From: Marisediminitalea oceani
Lineage (GTDB): Bacteria; Pseudomonadota; Gammaproteobacteria; Enterobacterales; Alteromonadaceae
Assembly (NCBI RefSeq): GCF_003731635.1
Contig: NZ_RCUA01000086.1
Location: forward strand, 62,001-126,000
Length of the DNA stretch: 64,000 nucleotides
Direction: 5' to 3'
The notes below the pieces were generated by a model. It did no database searches. It was not told where the DNA came from and saw only the letters and a list, made by a program, of their open reading frames with translations. The translations under genes and the position numbers were made by a program. This document shows positions 1-8,278 of this stretch, piece by piece; position 1 is the stretch's first letter; every line of letters begins with the position of its first letter.

Positions 1-525
1 CAGTTAGAAATCAACGTCGATAATGGCTTTACTAATATAGTGTCGAGCCGTTTTGATGCCGGAATTCGCCTTGGTGAAGCGGTTGAAAAAGACATGATTG
101 CCGTTAGAGTGGGCCCGGCCATGAGAATGGCTATGGTTGCCACGCCTGACTACCTGGCGCAGCATGGAACCCCCACCTCACCGGAAGAGCTTACCGAGCA
201 TAAATGTATCAGCCTGAGACTGATTTCTGCCGGCCGGGTGTACGACTGGGAACTCGATAACGGCGAGCGTCAGGTTAAGGTTAAATCCAAAGGCCAGGTC
301 ATATTTAATCATCCGGCGTTAATCTGCAAAGCCGCGCTGGAAGGCTTCGGCCTGGCATTTTTGCCGGAAGATATGTTCGCTGCGGCCCTGGCTGAGGGCA
401 AACTTATCCGCGTGATGGAAGAATGGTGTCAGCCCTTCCCAGGTTATCACCTGTACTACCCCAACCGTAATAACCACTCACCCGCCTTTGCCGCTGTAAT
501 TGAACGCTTGCGCTATCGGGATTAA
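1..525 (+). CDS. LysR-family transcriptional regulator, C-terminal part (5' end outside window)
   Basis: The reading frame is open from base 1 and stops with TAA at 523-525, so the N-terminal helix-turn-helix lies upstream of the window. The visible part is the end of a LysR substrate-binding domain. It contains FDAGIRLGE, VATPDYLAQHG, a W-x-L-x-N-G strand, GFGLAFLPEDM, and the closing HSPAFAAVIERLR, which is the usual end of LysR proteins of the DsdC/GcvA-like group. A GTG at 40 could be misread as a start, but the frame continues upstream of it. The family is DNA-binding and normally controls a divergent neighbour. That neighbour is not visible, so no target can be named. Confidence 0.85.
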   Translation, partial: QLEINVDNGFTNIVSSRFDAGIRLGEAVEKDMIAVRVGPAMRMAMVATPDYLAQHGTPTSPEELTEHKCISLRLISAGRVYDWELDNGERQVKVKSKGQVIFNHPALICKAALEGFGLAFLPEDMFAAALAEGKLIRVMEEWCQPFPGYHLYYPNRNNHSPAFAAVIERLRYRD

Positions 526-560
526 TGAACGCTATTCATTACCGCATTGCAATTTTGTCG

Positions 561-591
561 CTGACATTGGCCAGGGCATTAATGGTATAAA
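561..591 (+). promoter_or_regulatory. Putative sigma-70 promoter of the intergenic transcript
   Basis: CTGACA at 561-566 resembles a -35 box and TATAAA at 586-591 a -10 box, 19 bases apart. It would start a transcript near base 597, pointing into the structured interval that ends at the terminator at 818-845. There is no experimental support and the spacing is slightly long. Confidence 0.35.
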
Positions 592-596
592 TAATA

Positions 597-845
597 CAAT
601 ACTTGCACAGTAGCTAAGTTTTCCGGGTGAGGCAGAATCTTTTTTCGCAGCCCAACCCCAGGCAGTTGGTATGACATGGTCAGGAACTGCCTGTCCTCCT
701 TTTCACGAAGCGGTTATCCATCGGGCATTTGCCTACTCAGCGGGATATCTCGGGCCCAACCGCTTCGTTACGCTACATGTGCCCCTGTATGCTGCAGTTT
801 AAGCATATGGACTTTTTGGGAAGCCTGGTGCTTCCCGTTTTTTTT
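597..845 (+). ncRNA. Candidate structured small RNA (unassigned family)
   Basis: The interval between the LysR gene and ssb has no convincing reading frame but is rich in inverted repeats. A 9-bp stem pairs 659-667 with 685-693 (CAGGCAGTT/AACTGCCTG). An 11-bp stem pairs 706-716 with 758-768 (ACGAAGCGGTT/AACCGCTTCGT). A GC-rich hairpin at 818-836 is followed by eight T residues. A plausible promoter sits at 561-591. Promoter, folded body and intrinsic terminator of about 250 nt fit an independent small RNA. It was compared from memory with 6S, 4.5S, tmRNA and common riboswitches and matches none. The alternative is an unusually long 3' untranslated region of the LysR gene. Confidence 0.4.
818..845 (+). 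terminator. Rho-independent terminator, plus strand
   Basis: Seven-bp stem GGGAAGC/GCTTCCC with a five-base loop, then G and eight T. This is a textbook intrinsic terminator for plus-strand transcription from the LysR gene or the candidate small RNA. Confidence 0.8.
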
Positions 846-893
846 GCCGCTTCTTTAATCGTACAGTTAGTACAGTCAGCGTTATCGCCGCAT

Positions 894-919
894 AAAAAAA
901 CCCCGCCGAAGCAGGGTTT
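894..919 (-). terminator. Rho-independent terminator of ssb
   Basis: Read on the minus strand: AACCCTGC, TTCG loop, GCGGGGTT and a run of T. It lies about 25 bases beyond the ssb stop codon. Confidence 0.85.
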
Positions 920-941
920 GTAAAATAAGCATACCGTAGAC

Positions 942-1499
942 TCAGAACGGGATATCGTCGTCAAAATCGAAGTCAGGCTCAGCCATAGGTGGCTTTTGTT
1001 GATTCTGGCCACCCTGCGGGCGCTGTTGCTGAGGCGGTTGCTGATAACCACCGCCCTGATTGCCTCCGCCATAATTCTGGTTGCCACCGCCATAACCGCC
1101 GCCCTGTTGGCCGCCTTGTGGACGTTGCTGATAACCACCGCCCTGGCCGCCCTGACCACCATCACGGCCACCGAGCATTTGCATCTGGTCGACAATAATT
1201 TCTGTGGTGTAACGATCCTGACCCTGCTGATCCTGCCACTTACGGGTTTGCAGTTTACCTTCAACGTAAATCTGCGAACCTTTTTTGAGGTATTCACCGG
1301 CAATTTCTGCTAACCGACGGTACATAGTTAAACGGTGCCATTCAGTTCGTTCCTGCACCTGCCCCTGCTGGTCTTTCCAGCTTTCACTGGTTGCCAGGCT
1401 CAGATTGGCAACGGCGTTGCCGTTGGGCATGTAACGTACTTCCGGGTCGTTACCTAAATTACCGACCAGAATGACTTTGTTAACGCCTCGAGTTGCCAT
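942..1499 (-). CDS. ssb: Single-stranded DNA-binding protein SSB
   Basis: A 185-residue SSB. The N-terminal OB-fold (about residues 1-110) carries the family signature [19 protein letters not shown], followed by WKDQQG and TEWHRL. It is followed by a Gly/Gln/Pro-rich disordered linker and the acidic tip [10 protein letters not shown], which recruits replication and repair partners. SSB coats single-stranded DNA during replication, recombination and repair as a tetramer. The start ATG at 1499 is preceded by GGAG. The gene has its own terminator and appears monocistronic. In many gammaproteobacteria ssb lies next to uvrA; here the neighbour is a sugar symporter on the same strand. Confidence 0.97.
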   Translation of the reverse strand: MATRGVNKVILVGNLGNDPEVRYMPNGNAVANLSLATSESWKDQQGQVQERTEWHRLTMYRRLAEIAGEYLKKGSQIYVEGKLQTRKWQDQQGQDRYTTEIIVDQMQMLGGRDGGQGGQGGGYQQRPQGGQQGGGYGGGNQNYGGGNQGGGYQQPPQQQRPQGGQNQQKPPMAEPDFDFDDDIPF

Positions 1500-1796
1500 G
1501 ATGTCTCCTAAAATCTGTTTACGCTTTTATAATAATATAAGCGCATGCAGCGCTTCGTCGTCGTTTGTAAAGCTTGCCAGTATAACGCATTTTTTGCGCT
1601 CGCTCAGCGCCTTTTTGAGGTTAAATAAAAATCCTCAGTGACGAAATACTAACTCGTTGTTTTACCAAACAGACTACGGCAAATTAGCGCGACTTTCACC
1701 TGTTCTTGCAACCGGTTGTGTTACTTATACCCAGCAGGTAAGCGTGCCATGGCCGCCATGTTTAGCAAAATTAATTAGAGTTAAGCTCAGGTAGGC
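1500..1796. other. Intergenic region upstream of ssb
   Basis: About 300 bases without a gene. It must contain the ssb promoter (AT-rich TATAATAATATAAG at 1528-1541), but no convincing paired -35/-10 set or LexA box was recognised. A short hairpin GCGCT/AGCGC near 1597-1611, flanked by T-runs on both sides, could be a weak bidirectional terminator. Confidence 0.4.
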
Positions 1797-1827
1797 AAAA
1801 AAAAGCCTCAACCGGAGTTGAGGCTTT
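1797..1827 (-). terminator. Rho-independent terminator of the galT-galK-sglT operon
   Basis: Stem GCCTCAA (1805-1811) with TTGAGGC (1818-1824), six-base loop. On the minus strand it is followed by eight T. It is placed about 40 bases after the symporter stop codon. Confidence 0.85.
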
Positions 1828-1868
1828 CAGCTTTATTTATTAAGCGACCTGTATTAACCAGACGGTGC

Positions 1869-3431
1869 TTACCACCAGGTAATATAAAACGCTGCCACTA
1901 CAATGGTTAATGCCACGGAAGCCACATTAAACACTGATGAGGTTTTGAAGTTGATGTCGTTCAGCTGTACTGCGTGCTCATGGTCGCCCTTACCTTCAAA
2001 CAGGCTAACAATAACGGCCAGACCCACACACAGTAAAAATACAATGCCAACGCGGTCCATAAACGGCAGCTCTGGCAGCAGGAGTTTAAATGCCAGGCTA
2101 AATACCGCAGAGCCAACGGCTGCTACCAGACCACCATTAGCCGTGGTTTTCTTCCAGAACATACCCAGCGCAAACAGCGCAACGATACCCGGTGTGAAGA
2201 AACCGGTGAATTCCTGAATATACTGGAACGCCTGATCGAACTGACCAAGTAATGGCTTAGCCACAACCATGGCAATAATCAGCGCCACCAGGCTCACAAT
2301 ACGGCCTACTTTTACATAGTGATGCTGACTCTTATTGGGATTACGGTCTTTGTAAATATCCATAGTGAAGATAGTCGATACACTGTTGGTCATCGATGCC
2401 AGTGACGACACAATTGCGGCTACCAGCGCGGCAAAGATAATGCCTTTAAGACCCACCGGCATCAGTGTCATCAGTGATGGGTAAGCCTGGTCGGCTTTTT
2501 CCAGATCCGGCACCAGCAGCACCGCGGCAATACCCGGTAATACAACAATTAACGGCATCAGCACTTTCAGGAATGCTGCAAACACAATCCCTTTCTGCGC
2601 TTCATTAACGCTCTTAGCAGCCAGGGTACGCTGGATAATGTATTGGTTAAAGCCCCAGTAAGACAGGTTCATGATCCACATACCACCAATCAATACCGAT
2701 AAGCCCGGCAGATCCATGTAGTGTGGATTGTCTTCGCTAAGGATCATGTCGAACTTGCCTGGCAGTTCTTCAGTAACGGTATTAAAACCTGCCCAGAAGC
2801 CGGCGCCATCGCCGATGATGTTCAGCGCCGTGTACGACAGGAACAGTCCGCCTAATACCAACAGCACCACCTGGATAATATCGGTCATGGCCACCGCTTT
2901 AAGACCACCGTACAGCGAGTAAGCCAGAGAGAATACACCGAGGAAAATCATGCCGTACATCAGGTCAACACCAGCAATAGTATTGATTGCCAGTGCCCCC
3001 AGCCATAATACAGCGGTGAGGTTTACAAACACATAAACACCCAGCCAGAACACCGCCATTACCATGCGTACACGGTGGTCGTAGCGCTGCTCGAGAAATT
3101 GCGGCATGGTGTAGATTTTATGCTTCAGGAAGATCGGCAGGAAGTATTTACCTACAATGATCAGCGTGATAGCTGCCATCCACTCGTAGGAAGCGATTGC
3201 CAGACCCACCATGTAACCGGAACCGGACATCCCGATAATCTGCTCTGCTGAGATATTAGCAGCAATCAGTGAGGCACCGATGGCCCACCAGGGCAGACTT
3301 GACCCCGCCAGAAAGTAATCGTTTGTGTCTTTCTCGTGTCCCTTTTCTTCACGAGAAACCCACCATGCAATGCCGATTAAGGCAATCACATAGATAGCGA
3401 ATAACGCTATGTCGAGTGTTTCAATTTTCAT
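1869..3431 (-). CDS. sglT: Sodium/galactose symporter, vSGLT-like (SSS family)
   Basis: A 520-residue membrane protein of the sodium:solute symporter family. It resembles the Vibrio vSGLT Na+/galactose transporter (recalled, not aligned) over its whole length: YFLAGSSLPWWAIGASLIAAN, ISAEQIIGMSGSGY, IASYEWMAAITLIIVGKYF, YWGFNQYIIQRTLAAKS and IVSSLASMTNSVSTIFTMDIY. Residues Asn59, Glu63 and Gln64 line up with the vSGLT sugar-site residues Asn64, Glu68 and Gln69. About 14 membrane segments are expected. It couples inward galactose (or glucose) transport to the sodium gradient. It lies 48 bases after galK with no promoter evident between them, so galactose uptake and phosphorylation are probably co-expressed. 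Confidence 0.93.
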   Translation of the reverse strand: MKIETLDIALFAIYVIALIGIAWWVSREEKGHEKDTNDYFLAGSSLPWWAIGASLIAANISAEQIIGMSGSGYMVGLAIASYEWMAAITLIIVGKYFLPIFLKHKIYTMPQFLEQRYDHRVRMVMAVFWLGVYVFVNLTAVLWLGALAINTIAGVDLMYGMIFLGVFSLAYSLYGGLKAVAMTDIIQVVLLVLGGLFLSYTALNIIGDGAGFWAGFNTVTEELPGKFDMILSEDNPHYMDLPGLSVLIGGMWIMNLSYWGFNQYIIQRTLAAKSVNEAQKGIVFAAFLKVLMPLIVVLPGIAAVLLVPDLEKADQAYPSLMTLMPVGLKGIIFAALVAAIVSSLASMTNSVSTIFTMDIYKDRNPNKSQHHYVKVGRIVSLVALIIAMVVAKPLLGQFDQAFQYIQEFTGFFTPGIVALFALGMFWKKTTANGGLVAAVGSAVFSLAFKLLLPELPFMDRVGIVFLLCVGLAVIVSLFEGKGDHEHAVQLNDINFKTSSVFNVASVALTIVVAAFYITWW

Positions 3432-3479
3432 TATGCGACCCAGTTAATTGTAATTTTAATTCGTAAGTGGGCAACGAAA

Positions 3480-4628
3480 TTAGGTATTTTCGTCAAAAGC
3501 GCCACTATTTGTAGTACAAATGTAAACTTTTTGTTTCAACCCAGTCCGCGCATAATACTTGTCTTCTACCTGTTTAGTCACCCCTAAAAGTAAATTTTTT
3601 GGTAATAAAGCAACAACACAACCGCCAAATCCGCCTCCGGTCATCCTTACGCCACCAGATTCTCCAATCTCCTGATGAATAATTTCTACCAGAAAATCAA
3701 TTGCCGGTACGGTTATTTCGAAGTCGTCACGCATTGAAATGTGCGACTCGGCCATTAACTGGCTCACCTTAGCGATATCGCCCTTTTCCAGCGCATTAAA
3801 CATGGCAGTTGTGCGTGCGTTTTCGCTGATAATATGTCGCGCGCGCTTGTATTCATCCTCACTGAGTGTATTTTTACCGGATTCCAGCAACTCAGTGTCG
3901 GCATCCCGCAAACTTGCCACGCCTAGTTTGCGGGCAGCCGCCTCACATTGCTGACGCCGCAGATTATATTCGCTGTCAACCAATCCTCGTTTAACATTAG
4001 AGTTAACGATCATAATGGCAAAATCTTCGGGCAAGTCGATAAAACGCTGTGACAGGTCTCGACAATCCAGCAGCATGGCTTTCCCCTGCTTACCCAGTGC
4101 CGATATCAGCTGGTCCATGATCCCGCAGGAACAGCCAACAAATTCATTTTCGGCCTGTTGCCCCAGCAAGGCGGCTTCAATACCTTCGATATTCAGCTCG
4201 TAAAGCTGCGTTAGTGCACTGACAATCGCAACTTCAAAAGACGCAGATGAACTCAGCCCCGCTCCTTGTGGCACATTACCAGTAACTACCAGGTTAGCCC
4301 CGCCCAGTTGCGGATACTTCGCTTTGACAACCTGACACACCCCTTTCACATAGTTGAGCCAGCCTGGCTGTGGCTGGTGCTCAATGTTATCGAGGGAAAA
4401 TGACTCGCATTCGTTATCGTAATCAACCGCTACCACCTTAACGATGCCGTCATCCCGCTTTGCTGCGGCAATGTCGGTGCCAAAGTTGATTGCTACCGGA
4501 AACACAAACCCCTGGTTGTAGTCGGTATGCTCACCAATCAGGTTAACCCGGCCGGGTGCGTGGCTGGTTACCTCTGGTGTGGTATTAAAATAAGCAGAGA
4601 ACAGCGAAGAAATATCTGCATGCATCAT
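3480..4628 (-). CDS. galK: Galactokinase GalK
   Basis: A 382-residue GHMP kinase that phosphorylates alpha-D-galactose to galactose-1-phosphate using ATP. All three family motifs are present: the galactokinase signature [19 protein letters not shown] near residue 26, the glycine-rich ATP loop [14 protein letters not shown] near residue 120, and [15 protein letters not shown] near residue 340. Length is normal. The start ATG overlaps the galT stop in an ATGA arrangement, so translation is probably coupled. A second ATG directly follows the first and either could be used. Downstream of galT and upstream of the symporter, it forms the middle of a Leloir operon. Confidence 0.97.
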   Translation of the reverse strand: MMHADISSLFSAYFNTTPEVTSHAPGRVNLIGEHTDYNQGFVFPVAINFGTDIAAAKRDDGIVKVVAVDYDNECESFSLDNIEHQPQPGWLNYVKGVCQVVKAKYPQLGGANLVVTGNVPQGAGLSSSASFEVAIVSALTQLYELNIEGIEAALLGQQAENEFVGCSCGIMDQLISALGKQGKAMLLDCRDLSQRFIDLPEDFAIMIVNSNVKRGLVDSEYNLRRQQCEAAARKLGVASLRDADTELLESGKNTLSEDEYKRARHIISENARTTAMFNALEKGDIAKVSQLMAESHISMRDDFEITVPAIDFLVEIIHQEIGESGGVRMTGGGFGGCVVALLPKNLLLGVTKQVEDKYYARTGLKQKVYICTTNSGAFDENT

Positions 4629-5671
4629 TGGCCAGCCTTTTTATAATGGGTGGTAGAAAGCGCCTGCAGGCGCTGGGCAGCTTGTTCGGGTGTGAGATCG
4701 CGCTGAGCTTCTGCCATCATCTCATATCCGACCATAAATTTTCTGACGCTGGCAGAGCGCAGCAATGGTGGAAAGAAGTGCGCGTGCAGCCCCCATTCCG
4801 GATGCTCTTGGCCATCGCATGGCTCACTGTGCCAACCCATTGAATAAGGGAAAGACGTATTAAACAGGTTGTCATATTTACTGGTGATTTCGCCCACAAT
4901 AGTGGCCAGGTTGCGCGCCTGTGAGTCGCTCAGATCGGCCAGAGAGCTCACACTAAAGCGTGGTAATAACAGGGTTTCGAACGGCCATGCAGCCCAGTAG
5001 GGAACCACAACCAGCCAGTCTTCATTACTGCACACGACCCGCTCATTAAGAGCGATTTCACGCTCAGCATAATCGAGTAACAGCGCCCGCTGATGTTGCT
5101 GATAATACTTCGCGAAGCTTGCCAGTTTCTTAGTCGCCTGGGTTGGCAAATGACGTTGGGCCCAAACTTGTCCATGGGGATGCGGATTGGAGCAGCCCAT
5201 CATTGCGCCTTTATTTTCAAACACCTGTACCCATTGATAGCTTTTACCCAATTCTGCGGTTTGAGCCATCCAGCATTTCACTACGCCGACTCTTTCCTCA
5301 TCGGTAAGTAATGGCAGCGTTTTGCTGTGATCCGGCGAAAAGCAAATCACCCGGCTGCAGCCCTGTTCAGACTCATAGCGAAACAACGGATCGCTACTGG
5401 CACTATCCGGCGTGTCCGGTTGCAGTGCAGCGAAGTCGTTGGTAAACACGAAAGTCCCTTCATAAGCCGGATTGACTTCCCCGTTGATCCGCGTGTTTCC
5501 CGGACATAAGTAACAGCTCTCATCATACGCAGGTAAGACGGACTGATCGGGCTCATCCTGCTGGCCCTGCCAAGGGCGCTTGGCCCGGTGTGGCGATACC
5601 AGTACCCACTCTTGTAGTAATGGGTTGTAACGTCGATGCGGATGATCTGACGGCTCAAAAGGAACAGACAT
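4625..5671 (-). CDS. galT: Galactose-1-phosphate uridylyltransferase GalT
   Basis: A 348-residue enzyme exchanging UMP between UDP-glucose and galactose-1-phosphate. The active-site motif [10 protein letters not shown] (nucleophilic second His of HPH) is at about residues 162-171. [16 protein letters not shown] near residue 52 holds the metal-binding CxxC. The typical [20 protein letters not shown] stretch lies in the C-terminal half. It is the first gene of the galT-galK-sglT operon, and the promoter region upstream holds LacI-type palindromes. The third Leloir enzyme, UDP-galactose epimerase, is not in this window. A separate galM lies at 54.4-55.6 kb. Confidence 0.97.
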   Translation of the reverse strand: MSVPFEPSDHPHRRYNPLLQEWVLVSPHRAKRPWQGQQDEPDQSVLPAYDESCYLCPGNTRINGEVNPAYEGTFVFTNDFAALQPDTPDSASSDPLFRYESEQGCSRVICFSPDHSKTLPLLTDEERVGVVKCWMAQTAELGKSYQWVQVFENKGAMMGCSNPHPHGQVWAQRHLPTQATKKLASFAKYYQQHQRALLLDYAEREIALNERVVCSNEDWLVVVPYWAAWPFETLLLPRFSVSSLADLSDSQARNLATIVGEITSKYDNLFNTSFPYSMGWHSEPCDGQEHPEWGLHAHFFPPLLRSASVRKFMVGYEMMAEAQRDLTPEQAAQRLQALSTTHYKKAGQ

Positions 5672-5693
5672 GATTAATTCCTGTTTAACTTAA

Positions 5694-5711
5694 AGGGTAA
5701 ACGTTTTCCCT
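5694..5711. promoter_or_regulatory. LacI/GalR-type operator, proximal to galT
   Basis: The 18-base imperfect palindrome AGGGTAAACGTTTTCCCT is centred on CG, 31 bases upstream of the galT start. The central CG within A/T-flanked symmetric arms is the hallmark of LacI-family operators such as those of GalR. No LacI-family gene lies in the window. Confidence 0.65.
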
Positions 5712-5824
5712 ATTCTCATCTTTTTTTACAGAGATGTAAATAACTCTGAGCAATCAAGTCTGCTCTGATCAGCTGATTAACATTAAAAAAGAGGGCTAAG
5801 AGTAACGACCAGAAACACTGATAC

Positions 5825-5842
5825 AGGGTATACGTTTACCTT
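5825..5842. promoter_or_regulatory. LacI/GalR-type operator, distal
   Basis: AGGGTATACGTTTACCTT has the same arms as the proximal site, with its centre 131 bases farther from galT. Two matching operators at this distance suggest a DNA-looping repressor, as at the E. coli gal promoters; that is inference. Confidence 0.6.
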
Positions 5843-5875
5843 TATGTGATACACAACGGGTTGATAAATCTGGGG

Positions 5876-6760
5876 TTAGATATCATGAACCCGGGGTTCA
5901 GCAACACCTGTTACGCCCACGTCGAGTTCAAACACGCTTCCCGCCAACGGATAACGATTTAATGTGTCTTCGTCCATCCCAATGCAGGCTGAGGTGACAA
6001 ACAGTGTTGAATAAGCAGGCCCGCCGAAAGTGACATTAGTAATTTGTGGCGCAGGCAACACAATGCGCTCGATGAGCTTTCCTGCCGGATCAAAGCAACA
6101 CAGCCCGTGGCCTTGCCAGCAGGCCACCCAAAGGTTGTCCTGGCCATCCACCGTAATGCCGTCCGGATAACCGTGGTGCTCGGGAAAAACAATGTGCAGG
6201 CGTTTATGGGATAACTGTCCATTGCCATCAACGGTAAAGGCATAGATGGTTCGAGTGGCAGAGCTCACCGAATAAAGCCGGTCTCCGGCAAGATTCACGG
6301 CCGGGCCATTAGAAACGACGTAGTCACTGTCTACTTTATGTAATGTGCGGTGTTCGTTGAGACTGGTTAGCTGGTAGAGATTGCCGCTGAGGGCTACTTC
6401 ATTGTCATCCATGGTGCCAAAATACAGTCGTCCAGCCTGGTCGGTTTTCGCATCATTTAAGCGATTGCCTGCCGGTTCTTCGTTTAACAACAAACAGCAA
6501 TCGCCGCAGCTCAAATCGTCGTTTAGCCAGTATATGCCCGACTGTAATCCAACAACAAAACGGCCGGAACGGGTTTCTTTCACCCAGCCAATTTGTTCTG
6601 GCATCGGGGTCGCCGTCACAGCCTTAGTGGCGTAATCCATTCGATATAACAGCTGCTGCTTGATATCGACCCAGAAAACGCAGTTATACCGGGCACTGTA
6701 ATAGATGCCCTCGCCGAGGCTGCACCTGTGACGACTTACATTTAAAATTTTAACCGGCAT
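5876..6760 (-). CDS. SMP-30/gluconolactonase-family sugar lactonase
   Basis: A 294-residue six-bladed beta-propeller lactonase. Expected metal and active-site positions are visible: Glu17 in SLGEGIYYS, Asn in VSNGPAV, and Asp in HGYPDGITVDGQDNLWVACW. NRLNDAKTDQAGRLYFGTMD is a family hallmark. Family members hydrolyse aldonolactones (arabinono-, galactono- or gluconolactone) to the acids. There is no signal peptide, so it is cytoplasmic. The SDR dehydrogenase and GntR regulator upstream on the same strand suggest it acts on the lactone made by that dehydrogenase. The exact sugar cannot be read from sequence. It lies 204 bases upstream of galT in the same orientation. Confidence 0.88.
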   Translation of the reverse strand: MPVKILNVSRHRCSLGEGIYYSARYNCVFWVDIKQQLLYRMDYATKAVTATPMPEQIGWVKETRSGRFVVGLQSGIYWLNDDLSCGDCCLLLNEEPAGNRLNDAKTDQAGRLYFGTMDDNEVALSGNLYQLTSLNEHRTLHKVDSDYVVSNGPAVNLAGDRLYSVSSATRTIYAFTVDGNGQLSHKRLHIVFPEHHGYPDGITVDGQDNLWVACWQGHGLCCFDPAGKLIERIVLPAPQITNVTFGGPAYSTLFVTSACIGMDEDTLNRYPLAGSVFELDVGVTGVAEPRVHDI

Positions 6761-6820
6761 TACATCGTTTCGCTGTTAAATAGTCCTGCGGGTGAGCCCT
6801 GCGCTAACCGGCTCCCTTAG

Positions 6821-7225
6821 TCAGTTGGCCGCCTTATAATTCACCATCAAAGCTGAATAGAGAAAGGCAAAGCTTACACAACCCGCAAACAGAATCGAAT
6901 AGTGAATGTCACTTAAGAATAAAACCATTGTGATATCAGCACAAAGGAAAAAGCTACCGAAAAACAGTACAGGAAATAATGACTGACTATTTTGTTGCTG
7001 GCACAGTCGTTTGTCTCTTAACACGTAAGCCATGAACATCAGCACCGGTAATTCTTTTTGCCACTGACATAGTTGTTTGCCCTGCGTGTGAGCATAAAGC
7101 TTTGCCGTAACGACAAGCGCAATGGGCGTCAGGATAACGGGTAACCAGATGTATCCTTCGCTAAAACCGTGATAAACCGCCACAGTCATCAGTACCAGGC
7201 TTGAGTAAATATAAATACGTTCCAT
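6821..7225 (-). CDS. Small integral membrane protein of unknown function
   Basis: Starting at the ATG at 7225 (preceded by GAGAG) gives 134 residues; an upstream in-frame start at 7264 is less likely. The hydrophobic profile shows four likely membrane segments: residues about 5-20, 27-45, 82-100 and 105-125, with a hydrophilic, Gln-rich loop between the second and third. No family was recognised. It sits between the TauE-like permease and the lactonase, all on the minus strand, and may be co-transcribed with them. No function is proposed. Confidence 0.6.
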   Translation of the reverse strand: MERIYIYSSLVLMTVAVYHGFSEGYIWLPVILTPIALVVTAKLYAHTQGKQLCQWQKELPVLMFMAYVLRDKRLCQQQNSQSLFPVLFFGSFFLCADITMVLFLSDIHYSILFAGCVSFAFLYSALMVNYKAAN

Positions 7226-7345
7226 GTCGTTTCTCTCGCGCAACCGTTGTTTGAGGAAAACCAAAGTAACTGGAAAAACACGTTGGGTCTGCAGACCCGG
7301 ATGACAGGTTCAGATCAGTTCATAACGAGGTATTATCAAATCTGA

Positions 7346-8050
7346 TTAACTGGCAACAATCAGCACAGTACCGGCAAACGCTGCCACCACCAGGATCAGT
7401 TTTCTCACCAGTATTTCGTTGATCCGCCGGTTAATGAAAAACGACGCGAACCAGCCAATCAGAATAGCCGGAATACATTTTAAGAAGAGCTCAAGATCAT
7501 CATGCCCAGCTGCATCGGTAAACCACAGTACGGCGATGCCAAACATGTTGATATACACAAAAAAAACGCTAAGGTTGGCTTTAATTTTGTCTTTATCTTC
7601 TGCCTGATACAGCAAGCCCATAGGGGCTCCGCCCGCCGACGTTGTAGTGCCCATAAAGCCCGAAATCATGGCCGCGATTAAATTGGAAATAATGCTGATT
7701 CGCGGTGTAACGCCCACCATCGACAATATCACCGCGGCAATAATGCACACGCCTAACAACATTTGGTACTGATGGGCGTCAATGTAAAGCAGCACGCTGC
7801 CGGCCACCAGCACACCCGCCGTGCCACCAAGAATAGAGAAGCCGGTTTGTTTTAAGTCGATATCGTACTGATGTTTAACTGCCAGCAGAGTGGTTAACAG
7901 TAAAGCATTGAGGATCATGGGCCCAGGAACCAGTTCGGGCATAATCAAAAAGATAAGCGGTGCACCCAACAGGCCAAGCCCAAAGCCGATAACACTCTGC
8001 AAGCATGAACCGATGATCAGGACCAGATACACCAGGATATAGTCGGTCAA
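7346..8050 (-). CDS. TauE/SafE (DUF81) family permease
   Basis: A 234-residue protein with about seven or eight membrane segments. It has the family's two repeated motifs, GFGLGLLGAPLIFLIMP near residue 22 and GFMGTTTSAGGAPMGLLYQ in the second half. The family exports or imports small organic anions such as sulfite, sulfoacetate or other acids. Within a cluster that should generate a sugar acid, transport of an organic anion is plausible but unproven. The gap before the next gene upstream (8051-8278) contains an AT-rich palindrome-like site at 8101-8120, which suggests its own promoter. Confidence 0.85.
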   Translation of the reverse strand: MTDYILVYLVLIIGSCLQSVIGFGLGLLGAPLIFLIMPELVPGPMILNALLLTTLLAVKHQYDIDLKQTGFSILGGTAGVLVAGSVLLYIDAHQYQMLLGVCIIAAVILSMVGVTPRISIISNLIAAMISGFMGTTTSAGGAPMGLLYQAEDKDKIKANLSVFFVYINMFGIAVLWFTDAAGHDDLELFLKCIPAILIGWFASFFINRRINEILVRKLILVVAAFAGTVLIVAS

Positions 8051-8100
8051 ACAAACAATCCTTCAACTAAAACTTAACTGTTATGCGTAACATGCAATTT

Positions 8101-8120
8101 ACATATTATATTACATATGA
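8101..8120. promoter_or_regulatory. Putative operator, TGTAATATAATAT-type
   Basis: ACATATTATATTACATATGA, whose reverse complement contains ATATGTAATATAATAT. It nearly duplicates the element at 10051-10067 and resembles that at 14844-14860. It lies 51 bases upstream of the TauE-like gene. The adjacent GntR/FadR-like regulator is a candidate binder. Confidence 0.45.
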
Positions 8121-8278
8121 TTTGTGCACAGTGCCAGAATGTAAACATTTTTGCAACATAACAATTAGTCGGAATAGTTGTTTGCAGCCGCAGCATGGCC
8201 TGTAGGCCAAGCCGCAGTACAAGAAAATATCAGAGGATTAGGCATGCCGGCGCATCACCGGCAGACATTTGAATAGCG

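Noticed and set aside
729..923. Open frame in the LysR-ssb gap
   Set aside because: Lies across inverted repeats and two terminators; no ribosome site or family pattern. Better explained as non-coding RNA or spacer.
773..1303. 176-residue minus-strand frame overlapping ssb and its terminator
   Set aside because: Basic, low-complexity shadow of the Gly/Gln-rich ssb linker. The ssb frame has a full family match.
2728..2922. Small plus-strand frames inside sglT and other large genes
   Set aside because: Numerous short antisense frames without ribosome sites; treated as shadows.
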